DNA from: Mesostigma viride | Lineage: Eukaryota > Streptophyta > Mesostigmatophyceae > Mesostigmatales > Mesostigmataceae | Direction: 5' to 3' | Length of the DNA: 64,000 nucleotides | NCBI GenBank assembly: GCA_009746045.1 | Contig: RPFO01000034.1 | Location: 3,513,681-3,577,680, forward strand | Shown here: positions 44,921-54,738 of the stretch, piece after piece | Position numbering within the stretch: the stretch's first letter is position 1 | Layout: every line of letters begins with the position of its first letter | Notes under the pieces: model-generated | Seen by the model: only the letters and a program-made list of their open reading frames with translations | Told to the model about the DNA's origin: nothing | Databases searched by the model: none | Program-made: the position numbers and the translations under genes

Positions 44921-45588
44921 ATGCAAGTGACCATTTCAGACAATGGACAAAAGGTACTGTCATCAAATGTGAATTGCAAGCAGGGTAGCGTGCAGAAGGT
45001 CAGATTGCACCTAAGGACTTCTGCATTCAAGGAGATCATAGATAGCATGAATCTGGGCGCAGAGAGGGGGGCACCTTTGATATCGATATGAGCACATTGG
45101 TGCTGGACAACAGCAAGGTGATGAATGTGGGGGGCACCAATGATGTCGAGACACCTCACGGCATCATCGAGTGGCACACTCACCCCTCCAAATGCACGAT
45201 GGGGGAATGCTCTCTGGCCTGTCCTAGCGATATAGACATCCTGGTGTTCTTGGAGGACGCGTTGTCCGATAACGTGTCCCATTGGGTGTTCAGTTTGCTG
45301 GGCACTTTTGTGGTGTGCCTGTCCCCTGATCTGGTGGTGAGCATGCGACAGGCCCAGGACAAGGGGCTGTTTCAAAGCGAGTGTAAAAGGATCCAGGGTC
45401 TGTTCAATGACTTGCAAGAACAGTTTGCATCTCGATACGTGACATCAAAGCACGAGGGCGAAAAGAAGGCGCACGAACAGTGGCACAAGAAGCAATGGAT
45501 CAAGCTGGCTCACGATACCGGTTTCGCTGTCACGGTGTTCCCTTGGGGTGTAAAGCCGACCCTCGAAGTGCTCGTCCAATGTGGTTAA
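44921..45588 (+). pseudogene. JAMM/MPN-type metallopeptidase-like protein, frameshifted
   Basis: The frame from ATG 44921 (MQVTISDNGQKVLSS..., ending TGA near 45089) and the frame from ATG 45088 (166 aa) overlap across a run of six G (45066-45071). A one-base change there would join them. The second contains GIIEWHTHP, 13 residues, then SDID: the HxHP...SxxD zinc-binding core of JAMM isopeptidases, with an unusually long spacer holding three Cys. A candidate catalytic Glu (AERGG) lies just at the shift. If functional it would remove ubiquitin-like modifiers; as read it is broken, unless translation starts at 45088 without the Glu. Confidence 0.6.
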
Positions 45589-45641
45589 CGCGTGGCTCGT
45601 CCACGGCGCAATAATATATCTCTAGGCCTGTACTTGAAGGC

Positions 45642-46433
45642 ATGGATGTCAATTTGAGAAAGTTTGACCCGTCGCGCATCAAAGACGATAGCGTGGTATG
45701 CATAGTTTCCAAACGCGGTTCTGGCAAAACCACTCTGGCGACGGATATCATGTACCATAAGCGCCACCTCCCCTCCGGCATCGTGTTGTCTGGGACGGAA
45801 GGGTCTAACAAGCATTGGGGGAAGTACATCCCATCTCTCTTTATTTACAACCAGTTCAACCGCGGGGCTCTCAAGGCGCTAATCAAAAACCAAAAGGCAA
45901 AGGCCAAGAGAGGTGACGGCTCTCATGCATTCGTTGTCATGGACGATTGCGTGTATGACGCCACTGTGATGCGCGACCCCTGCATCCAAGAGATAGCTCT
46001 CAATGGGCGGCACATGAATATATTCTTTTTGTTCATCACCCAGTACACGATGAACGTGTGGCCTGTCATCCGCAGTAATATCGATTACGTGTTCGCACTC
46101 AAGGAAAACATAATCATGAACCGAGAGAAACTGTACAAGAACTTCTTTGGCATCGTGCCGACCTTCGAGGCTTTCTGTCACATACTAAACGAGTGCACCC
46201 AGAACTACGAATGCCTGGTGATCGACCACACCAGCGGTTCTAACAGGTTGGAGGATGTCATCTTCTGGTACAAGGGTGAGGTGAGGCCGCAATTCCGCAT
46301 CGGTTCGTCTAACTACTGGAAATATGCCCAGCTCCATCACGATCCTAAGAAGGACGATTCTGACAGCGACACGGAGACAAACAACAACAGACGCATTTCC
46401 ACGCGAGTGGTAAAACACCCAGCAGATGAATAA
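45642..46433 (+). CDS. A32-type DNA packaging ATPase
   Basis: 263 aa, the usual size for this family. Walker A is SKRGSGKTTLATD at residues ~23-35, Walker B FVVMDDCVYD near residue 100, followed by a sensor-like FLFITQYTMNVWP, all typical of the FtsK/HerA-like A32 ATPases that pump DNA into Nucleocytoviricota capsids. Complete and intact, last gene of the plus-strand run, preceded by an AATAATATATC element ~25 nt upstream. The acidic, Asn-rich tail (DDSDSDTETNNN) is common in algal virus versions. Together with the capsid genes it is the clearest virus marker here. Confidence 0.85.
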   Translation: MDVNLRKFDPSRIKDDSVVCIVSKRGSGKTTLATDIMYHKRHLPSGIVLSGTEGSNKHWGKYIPSLFIYNQFNRGALKALIKNQKAKAKRGDGSHAFVVMDDCVYDATVMRDPCIQEIALNGRHMNIFFLFITQYTMNVWPVIRSNIDYVFALKENIIMNREKLYKNFFGIVPTFEAFCHILNECTQNYECLVIDHTSGSNRLEDVIFWYKGEVRPQFRIGSSNYWKYAQLHHDPKKDDSDSDTETNNNRRISTRVVKHPADE

Positions 46434-46502
46434 TTTATTAATTAAGGCTGCCTTGAGCCGTACAGATAATAAACAGACCTAATGTCTTGCGCGCGTTTCA
46501 GC

Positions 46503-46770
46503 TGGCCATCAACCTAAAATGCCCTCGTGAATAAGGGCCGTGCAAAGTAGCGATGAACAAAATCAAACAACTGGCCGTCAAAACAAAAATGCCCTTGGTG
46601 TCGTGAATAAGGGCCATTAAGGAGCAATTAACAGATCAGCCCCATCAAATGCTAACACTGTCCATCAACACAAAAATGCCCTTGCAAAGAAGGGCCATAA
46701 AACAGCAAACGAGAGCAATCCTCTATTATTTTGGAACAACTGGCGCGTAAAAATGGGCCCTTGGCGTGTC
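46503..46770. promoter_or_regulatory. hairpin cluster between convergent viral genes
   Basis: Three stem-loops with GCCCTT/AAGGGC stems (46521-46538, 46591-46614, 46678-46695) and a palindromic GGGCCC (46754-46760) lie in imperfect repeats that start (A)TCAAxACAAAAATGCCC. They sit between the ATPase stop (46433) and the stop of the minus-strand coiled-coil gene (46871), where both transcripts must end. They could be 3'-end processing or termination signals. Confidence 0.5.
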
Positions 46771-46870
46771 ATAATAAAATACAGACAAAGGTCAATGCTG
46801 ATCCAGGGGACTGCTAATCAAAGGCCGGTGCAACGACCATTCAAAACGCAACAAGTCACTTGCAGGCTCG

Positions 46871-49408
46871 CTACTCCAGCTTGACGCGCTTCTCCCTCCC
46901 CTGCTCAGGAGCAGCAGGCGCGTCGCGGCCCACCGTGCCGTCAGCAGAGCCCGCTGCGGCAGAAGGGGTAGCAGCGACAGATGCCACAGGGGCAGACGGG
47001 ACAGGGGCGGCAGGGGGCGCGGGGGCAGCAGGGGCAGCCGCGGCAGGGGCGGAATGCCACATCCACGGCATCCTGGACACCGCCTCGTCAAACAGATACA
47101 TGTGGTGCGTGTAGCACATGTATCGGGAGGGGCCTCCTTCCATCTGGCGCATTGGTTCCGGGAACGGGATGCCAGCGCGCAGGTACAACGACCGCAGCTC
47201 GGTCTCGAAGATTATCCTCTCCGTGTGAGTGAGTTCACGACCCATGCGCTGGGTCGCGCGCTCATCCAAAACGAACCCGGTGGGCACAAAGCCATCGACC
47301 ACATTGTCAGAGGGAATCGACTGTCCAGGCAGGGGAGAAACAGGGGTGACCGTGACGATGTCTACGACCTCATCAACCATCGCCTTGGAGCAGAAAGTAT
47401 ACTCGTCGCCGTTGGGAGGAGGGGTATCGGTGCCCGAGCGCTGGGGGTCGCAGACGGTGGTAGCGGCGACCGACCACGCGGGAGGACCGGTGGCGACGGT
47501 GGTGAGGGCGGGCGCGACAGGAGCGGCACCAGCACCAGCACCAGCACCAGCACCAGCACCAGCACCGGCACCGGCGACAGAGGCGAAGGGGGCGACGGAG
47601 CGCGCGATAGCAGCAGCAGCAGCAGCAGCAATAGGAGGAGCGCGCGCGGTGGCACTAGCAGCAGAAACTGCAACACCAGCGGCAAGCAGGGCAGCAGAGC
47701 GTGCGACAGCAGCAGCGGCAGAAGCGGAAGGGCGTGCGGCACCAGCACAAGCAGTGGCGGAGGGGGCGACAGGGCGCGAGGTGGCGGCAGCACCAGCAGC
47801 GGTAGCAGCGGCGGGTGTGGGGACAGCTCGCGCCATGGAATCGCAATGGCCATCACAAGGGCCTACGTGGCGTGCGGCACGAGAAGCAGCACCAGCACAT
47901 GCAGCACCAGCACCAGCAGCACCAGCACCAGCACCAGCAGCACCAGCACCAGCAGCACCAGCACCAGCACCAGCACCAGCACCAGCACCAGCAGCACCAG
48001 CACCAGCACCAGCACCAGCACCAGCAGCACCAGCAGCACCAGCACCAGCACCAGCACCAGCACCAGCAGCACCAGCACCAGCACCAGCACCAGCACCAGC
48101 AGCACCAGCACCAGCACCAGCAGCACCAGCACCAGCAGCACCAGCACCAGCAACAGCAGCACCCAGAGAGGCAAAACCAGCACCACCGCGCAAAGCAGCA
48201 CCAAGAGCGGCAGCAGCAACAGCAGGCGGGACACACGCACCTGCTGCCACACCGGACCCCCCCTGCTGCACCTGCCCCCCCACCCCCTGCTGCGACTGCT
48301 CCCTGAAAAACCGGGCCCTCGCCATGCAGCACTCGTGCCTGCCCCTGGTCTCCATCTCCCTAATCGCGAGCTGGCTGGCTTGCTCGTCTTGCCGCTGGAT
48401 GGTACGCTGCTCCTCCGCCCTGGCCACTGCTGTCGCCTTCTGATGCTCCAGCTGCTGCACGCGAAGGGTCTCCCTGAGCTCCTCCACCCGCGCATCCACC
48501 AGCCGCGCCTGTGCTGTTGCAGCCGCCGCCGCCGCATCAGCAGCCTTCATCCGCGCCGTCTCCACCTCAATGGTCTTGTTGTGGACCGCGAGTGTACGCT
48601 CCTCCGCCTCCGCAACCGCCCGTGCCTTCTCCCTCTCCAGTTCCAGCGTGTGCCTGGCAACTGACGCCATAATGCCCGTTGAGCTGGACGGCCCCGCTGC
48701 CGCCAAGCTGGCGGTCGCGCTGGCGCGTGCCTCCTCCTTTGCAGCCGCCAGCTGACTCCGCAATCCCAAAACCTCCTTCTCAGCAAGTTTGAGGAGTGAC
48801 GCGCCATTGTCAAGGGCGAGCTTGTTTCCAGCCACCCAATCCCTTGCATCCGCCACGGACTTCTGGGCCTTCGCCAGCTTCTGGGTGAGCGCCGCCACCT
48901 GCGAGTCACTTGCCACCAATGCACCCTGGGCAGATGCCAGATCCTGGGTGAGCACCGCCACCTGCGCGCCACTTGCCACCAATGCACCCTGGGCAGATGC
49001 CAGATCCTGGGTGAGCACCGCCACCTGCGCGCCACTTGCCACCAATGCACCCTGGGCAGACGCCAGATCCTGGGTGAGCACCGCCACCTGCGCGCCACTT
49101 GCCACCAATGCACCCTGGGCAGACGCCAGATCCTGGGTGAGCGCCGTCGCCTGCGCGCCACTTGCCACCAAGGCACCCTGGGCAGATGCCAGATCCTGGG
49201 TGAGCGCCACCACCCGCGCGTCACTCACCACCAAGGCACCCTGGGCAGAGGACAGCTGACGCTCCACATCCTGCAGTCGCGCGCGCGCCTCCCGGCTGGC
49301 ATCGCGATCTGCCTCCTCACGGCGCTGCTCTCTGATGCGGCTGACCTCGTCATCAACCGCATCTTTGGTGCGAGAAAGGTCGAATGCGATCAAAGCGACC
49401 TTGCCAGG
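46871..49408 (-). pseudogene. 3' part of a giant coiled-coil gene (interrupted by Copia element 2)
   Basis: 846 codons in frame with 57864-58733 when the retroelement and one copy of its duplication are removed. Begins VALIAFDLSRTKDAVDDEV, then heptad-rich helix with six to seven 21-residue repeats (LASAQGALVASGAQ), more coiled coil (KAQKSVADARDWVAG, VEELRETLRVQQLEHQK), a long (GAGA)n tract encoded by CAGCAC-type repeats (~47880-48165), Ala-rich linker, and a folded-looking C-terminal domain (ATQRMGRELTHTERIIFETELRSLY, MCYTHHMYLFDEAV). No family recognised. A fibrous virion or tether protein is possible; function unknown. Confidence 0.6.
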
Positions 49409-49413
49409 GTCGC

Positions 49414-49871
49414 AGTTGGATGGAGACTAGGGACGACGAACAACTGCTGAAGCTGAAAGCGAATGATGATTGTATTAGCAATAATACAATGAGAGAGCAA
49501 TGGAAGCTGAGGGCTCAGAATGGAACGTCTGGGCAAACTCGGGTGCTGCGGCACTCCCCAGTGCTACGCCTATATGCCTATGGCAGTGCTCACTGCAGCA
49601 CCTGCCAGTGGACAACTGGACACTGCAATGCCATGCGACCACGTCACTAGCAACCAGCTAAGACTCGGCCCGTCAGGCCCGGCTACACCGGACCTGGCGG
49701 GTCGAGCTAGCACCTAGGAACAGTCTGGCACTAACCGCACGTCAGTCCACATGACACCTCAGTACCGTACACCCTGCCGTACTGTACTGAGGTGTCCCGC
49801 TCAGCCGCGGTAGGCAATACGCGGCGCGCAGGCCGGAAATCCGTGTGTCAGCCTAAGCATCTCATCTAACT
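49414..49871 (-). repeat. Copia element 2 3' LTR
   Basis: 458 bp; contains the palindromic CAGTACCGTAC...GTACTGTACTGAG region near 49760-49790. Confidence 0.9.
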
Positions 49872-50984
49872 CCCATTATGTTTTCCTTTCAGGTTGAAGG
49901 CTAGCGACTTCAAGCCTGACCCTGCCCAGCTAGGAGACTGACTCCAAGCTGACTGAGGTGCTGAGCAACTGACACCCATACTGCAACATCTGGACTGAAA
50001 AAGATGGGCCCCAGAACTCGTGCAATACTTGTGATGGCATCACGTTTAGCTCAACATGCCCGGGGAGTTCCTCCTCCTCGCGAGCTCACAAGGGAGATAG
50101 CTATGCCTGTCTGCCTATCCAGGGAGTGCATCACCAGCCAAGAGAGCCATTGTAAAAATGCCAAGGTAACCGTTTAAGAGGTTCCATGTTGTTCCATCAT
50201 CATCGCCCACTCAGAGAGAAAATACCCAGCCAGGCTGGGTCAACTGAGCTCAGGTTACCTGCAACCTGAGGAGTGACAGTGGACAGGTTTATTGCACCCT
50301 GCACTGTCCATGTTGTACCTGCACAACATGTGAGGACCAGCCACCCCTGCCCTGCACAGAGGGGGCTGAAGTCCTAGTGACAGGTGACAGGACTATGACA
50401 TCCTGGACCTGGCCACGTTGCACCTGCACAACGTGTGAGACCAGCCACCCCTGCCCTGCACATGGTGACTGAAGTCCTGGTGACAGGTGACAGGAATATT
50501 TCATCCTGCACCTGTGCTGAGCACGTTGTACTAGACAACATGACAGCACCCATGCCTACTGCCACTGAACAGTGAGGCCAGGTGGCCCAGGAGATCCACA
50601 GTGAACTGGGGTCCTGGGTAACCACCTGTCAAGGGAGCTTTGACCCTCCACTTGAATGGGGGCACCTGAGCCACTGAGCTCAAGGCCAATCCACCAAGGC
50701 ATACGCCCTAGTGGAGAAAGAATGTGAGATACATCCCATGCCCACCTATGAAGGTGTGCATAACGAAATTCCATGGTGTTGAAAAAATCAAAACAGATTT
50801 TATTGGGCATAGGGCACGCAGATGTATGAAAAACAGACTCCAACCAACCCCCCTTGCTGGAAGCCACAACCTACCCCTTGGACCTGCCCAAGGGGTACTG
50901 GGTGACCTAGGCGGCCCTGGTGAACAGGACCCTGCTAGGCGTCCCCCCTATGGGGCAGGGTTGCCTGCTTGCCATAGGGGTTCA
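49872..50984 (-). other. Copia element 2 3' non-coding region with tandem duplication
   Basis: Between RNase H and the 3' LTR. About 110-bp units sharing CCAGCCACCCCTGCCCTGCAC and GTGACAGGTGACAGGA occur at least twice (50335-50520). No gene. Confidence 0.5.
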
Positions 50985-52430
50985 TCAAGTGGTACAACAG
51001 CTGATATTGTTCAGCTGCCTGCTGAGGCACTTTAGTGAGTGCATCAGCAGCGTTGTGTTTGTCCTCCACGTGACGGGTGGACTCCCAGTAGGTGGACTCC
51101 TGTTTAGGACCACCCAGTCAAGATCAGTGTGCACAGCATAGGGGTTAGCAAGGAAACTGAGGACTGACTGACTGTCAGTGAGCAAGTGTGCCACCACCCC
51201 AGCATTGCTGCCTGCTTGCATCTGCAACCAAACCAGCACATGATTCAAGTACCTGGCATGAAGCACTGCTGACACCACTGCCCTGCACTCAGCAGCATTG
51301 CTGCTGACAGCCTTGCGTCTATGCAACCGGCTGTACCATGAAATGAGAGACAAGGGTGCATCATCATTCTGCACAAAATACAAGCCTGACTCCCTTGCCT
51401 GCAACTTGGTAATCTGCCTGGACTCCATGGAACTATCCATCATAGCTTGGATGTGAATGGTTTTGTGGAGATCCAAGGAGTGCAAGATAAGGGGAGGGCC
51501 TTCCTGGAGAGTTTTGGTGATGGCTTTGTGACCTACTTGCATCAAGACATCATCATCAACTCTGCTAACCACAGCCAGGTGAGGTGCACACGTTGAGCAC
51601 AACCACCCCAGCTTGCCTCTAATGGTAGGACAGGCTCCAGGTTTGATTTTTGTTTGCAAAACCTCCAAGCAGCTGTGCATGTAATCATTGGGAGAGTAAG
51701 TGCACACACCCACTGGTTTTGATGCTGCTGGAGTTGTAACATTGTGCCACAAAATTTTATGGCAGTGGTGCCCAGCTCTACTTGCTTGCCAATCTCAAAA
51801 TGCTGTGACACTTGTTGAATAAAATCATCCACAGCACGCCTTGGCCCAGCAATCAGCTGATCATCCCCATGCCACACAAAGGTGAGAATGCCATGAGGGT
51901 GTGGGACCACAAAGAAGCAAGGGTCTATGTCATCATATCTAGCCCCTAGCTTTTCAAACACAGCCTGAGCTGACATCCTGAAAATTCGAGGAGCTGATTG
52001 CAGCCCTTCAACACCTATGTTAGCTTTCAGGTACTGCTGAGGGATGTGTTTTGCCCAAACTCTGGGAGTGGAGACTACATACACCTGACCATGCCACACT
52101 TGTTGTGCTATCTCAGGTGAGCCTTTCAGGAAAGCCCTTTTAATGTCTGTAGCCTTACATACATAGTCATCCCCATCATTGAGATGACCCACAAAGACAG
52201 ACAGCAAGATTTTTAGGGATGTTTGCTGAATGCCTGGCGTGTACAACTCTGCCTCTGTCAGATCAGTGGTGCCCTTGAACTCTGTCACACAAGGTCTAGC
52301 ATGAAAATGACTGACCCATCTGCTGCTGGCTTATGTTTACACACAAACTTCAGGCGCAAGTGCTTGCACCCTGCAGGCTTTTTGTCAATAGGTGTGACAG
52401 GTGGAGTATGAGAAGGACTAAGAGGATCTG
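50985..52430 (-). pseudogene. Copia element 2 reverse transcriptase and RNase H
   Basis: Frames 52722-52285, 52288-51542 and 51752-50985. RT motifs: LRLKFVCKHKPAADGS, TDIKRAFLKG, GLQSAPRIF, and FVWHGDDQLIAGP (HGDD active site). RNase H motifs: AMMDSSMESRQI, SSNAAECRAV, LLTDSQSVLSFL. One frameshift lies in a TTTT run near 52300 and another near 51740. The RNase H C-terminus seems out of frame. Confidence 0.8.
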
Positions 52431-52703
52431 GCACTACCCATTCTTCCCTGGCCTTGTTAAAGGCCTCCACCCATTTTAGGAATCCTATGTGTGTGCGACA
52501 GTCTTGCTCTATCTGTTCATAAGAAAGAGGAGACATTTTAGCCACATCATGCTTGCCCAATCCAAATGAGTTGGGATGAAGTTTTTGGTTGTGAACCAAG
52601 TCTGCCACACAGGGTTCTTGCCCTGGGGCATACTTGGGTGTAGCAAATTTTACAGAAGCAATGTTGGTGTTAAGAAGTTTTTCAAGAGAAATTTTGAAAT
52701 GAT

Positions 52704-54625
52704 TCAGATCAACACCACCCATGTCCTGGATGGATAGTCTATCACTGGAGATATGACACCAGGGTAACAGAGAAAAGGATCCCCCAACAAAGCATTCCCT
52801 TTATAACCTTCCAATACCTGAAAAGGAGTGGGGATACCGAGTATAGTCAACATGACCTGACCTAATACCTTGAGGGATGACTGCCCTGAGAAATCAGCCA
52901 CATGGTGCCAGGGTGAAGGTTCCAAAGGCATATGGGGCACAGCCAGGGCACTGATAATGCTGACCTGGGCTTGTGTGTCCACTGCAACCATAAATGGGCT
53001 ATTGTCATTCTGCCCAACCTTCCCCACCTTAGCTGATCCTGCAGCAGTTTGAGCTTTGGCTCTATGAGCTGCTTGTAAAATGCGAACAGCGTCTGCTAGG
53101 CTGCGTTTGGAAGGTGCAGCTAGTGGCTGAGCTATGTTCACACTTGAAGAGGTGATAGGTTGCTGATCACCTGTTTTGCCAATGTGACCCTCTGCTGCAG
53201 GGGGCCAAGCCTGCAGTGACTGCCTGCAATCATCAAGGGTGACCTGGGTGTCACAGTGGGTGTGGCTCTCACACTCACCAGTGGGTGTTCCAAACAACCA
53301 CTCACTGGGCAACGCTGGGATGCCAGGCAACTGTACAGGGCTGTCGGCCAACAGCTCTTCCTCCTCTGCCACGTCTGACACAGTTGGAAAATACAATTTC
53401 ATCCTGTGAGGTGAACACCTGTGAATCTTTCCCGTGTCATTGTGTTTAACTAACACTGTCCTGCCAGTGGTGTTAAACTTTAGGATGGTGGCTGGCCCAT
53501 GCCAGGTACCCACCTTGCCTAGTCCCGACTCCTTGTAGAATAGGACCTGATCCCCTTCTCTGAAGGTGGGACGTGGATGCTTTGCATCCTTGACAGCTAA
53601 CCTGCTAGCTGTCTGTGCTCGCTGTGCGTTGTATAGGGCTAGTACCTCAGGTGGATAAATGCCTGCATGCAATCCATCTGGTGTAATGACACCCCTTGTG
53701 GGGTTTTCATGAGTGGCCTCCTGTTGAGGACTTGGCACAACCTGGTGGACCACAGAGCTCTGTCAGCATATGACCCACTGTCAGCCAGCAGATTGCCATC
53801 TTCTTTGGCTACAAGGGTTTTAATGGACCTGATGGCCCTTTCAATAATGCCTTGCCTCTCATGATCTTCTAGCCCAGCCAGATCAATAGCCTCACACCCT
53901 GGTTCATTGGCAAGACACGTGAACTGCTGATCCAGTAACAATGCCTCCACAGGGTAGTACCTGGCCTGAGCAATCAAGAGAGCCCTGAGCAACTGTGTCT
54001 TGTCCATTCCAGGTAATGGTTCAATGGTTGTGTACCTTGACCATGCATCTTTAAGTGCCAAGTAAGATTGTCCTTTGATATGAAAGACATCTCCTACCAC
54101 CCTGCCCTTGCACTTAGGTGGGGTAGCTACATGCCACTTAGGGGGTTTGGGTGCATTGAACTGACAATGCTGGCAGTGGGATCTGACCACCTGGCATGCA
54201 CGTCTGAGTGCTGCCCCCCCTATTGCTGCTGCCACCACCTCTGCACTCACTTCATGCCCATAAAGGAAATGCAACTGCAAAGCAAGCTCCTGAAAACTGA
54301 TATGAGCATCCTCTGCTGGGGACACTCTGCACACCTTGGGAACCATAGATGTGAAGGTTGGTTTAGAGACATAATCTTCTGAAACCAGCTGTAGCACCTT
54401 TCCAGAACTGCTCACTGCTCTGACAGTGGGGCATGCAGATGAAAGAGGTGAAGCAGGCACACTCAAGCCAGCATGAGAGGGAGACTCACACTTCTTGCCG
54501 TAAGGAGGCCGCTTGCAGTCCTTGGGGTCACCGTGGGGCGGCCCGTGGCACTTGTGGCACAGGACGTCCAAATGCCCCAGCTCGTCCACGTTCTTGCGGC
54601 AGGTGGGCCGCAGGTGGTACTTCAT
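52704..54625 (-). pseudogene. Copia element 2 zinc knuckles, integrase and downstream protease-like domain
   Basis: Frame 54625-53639: nucleocapsid knuckles (CTRCGMKYHLRPTC just upstream in frame; CHKCHGPPHGDPKDC), integrase HHCC finger (LHFLYGH...CQHC), then DDE residues in GDVFHI, LLLDQQFTC and QGIIERAIRSIK. Frame 53753-52704: integrase C-terminal part (FREGDQVLFYKESGLGKVG), then retropepsin-like FMVAVDTQAQVSIIS ... GNALLGDPFLCYPGVIS. The protease-like domain lies after integrase, as in element 1. Confidence 0.7.
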
Positions 54626-54674
54626 GCCACAGCGGGTGCACCGCTGAGAAGACTTGTCCTCCTTGTCCTGCTTC

Positions 54675-54738
<64 letters not shown>

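Noticed and set aside
47054-48664. 536-codon plus-strand Ser/Thr-rich frame and other long antisense frames
   Set aside because: Antisense shadows of the GC-rich coiled-coil gene and its CAGCAC tract.
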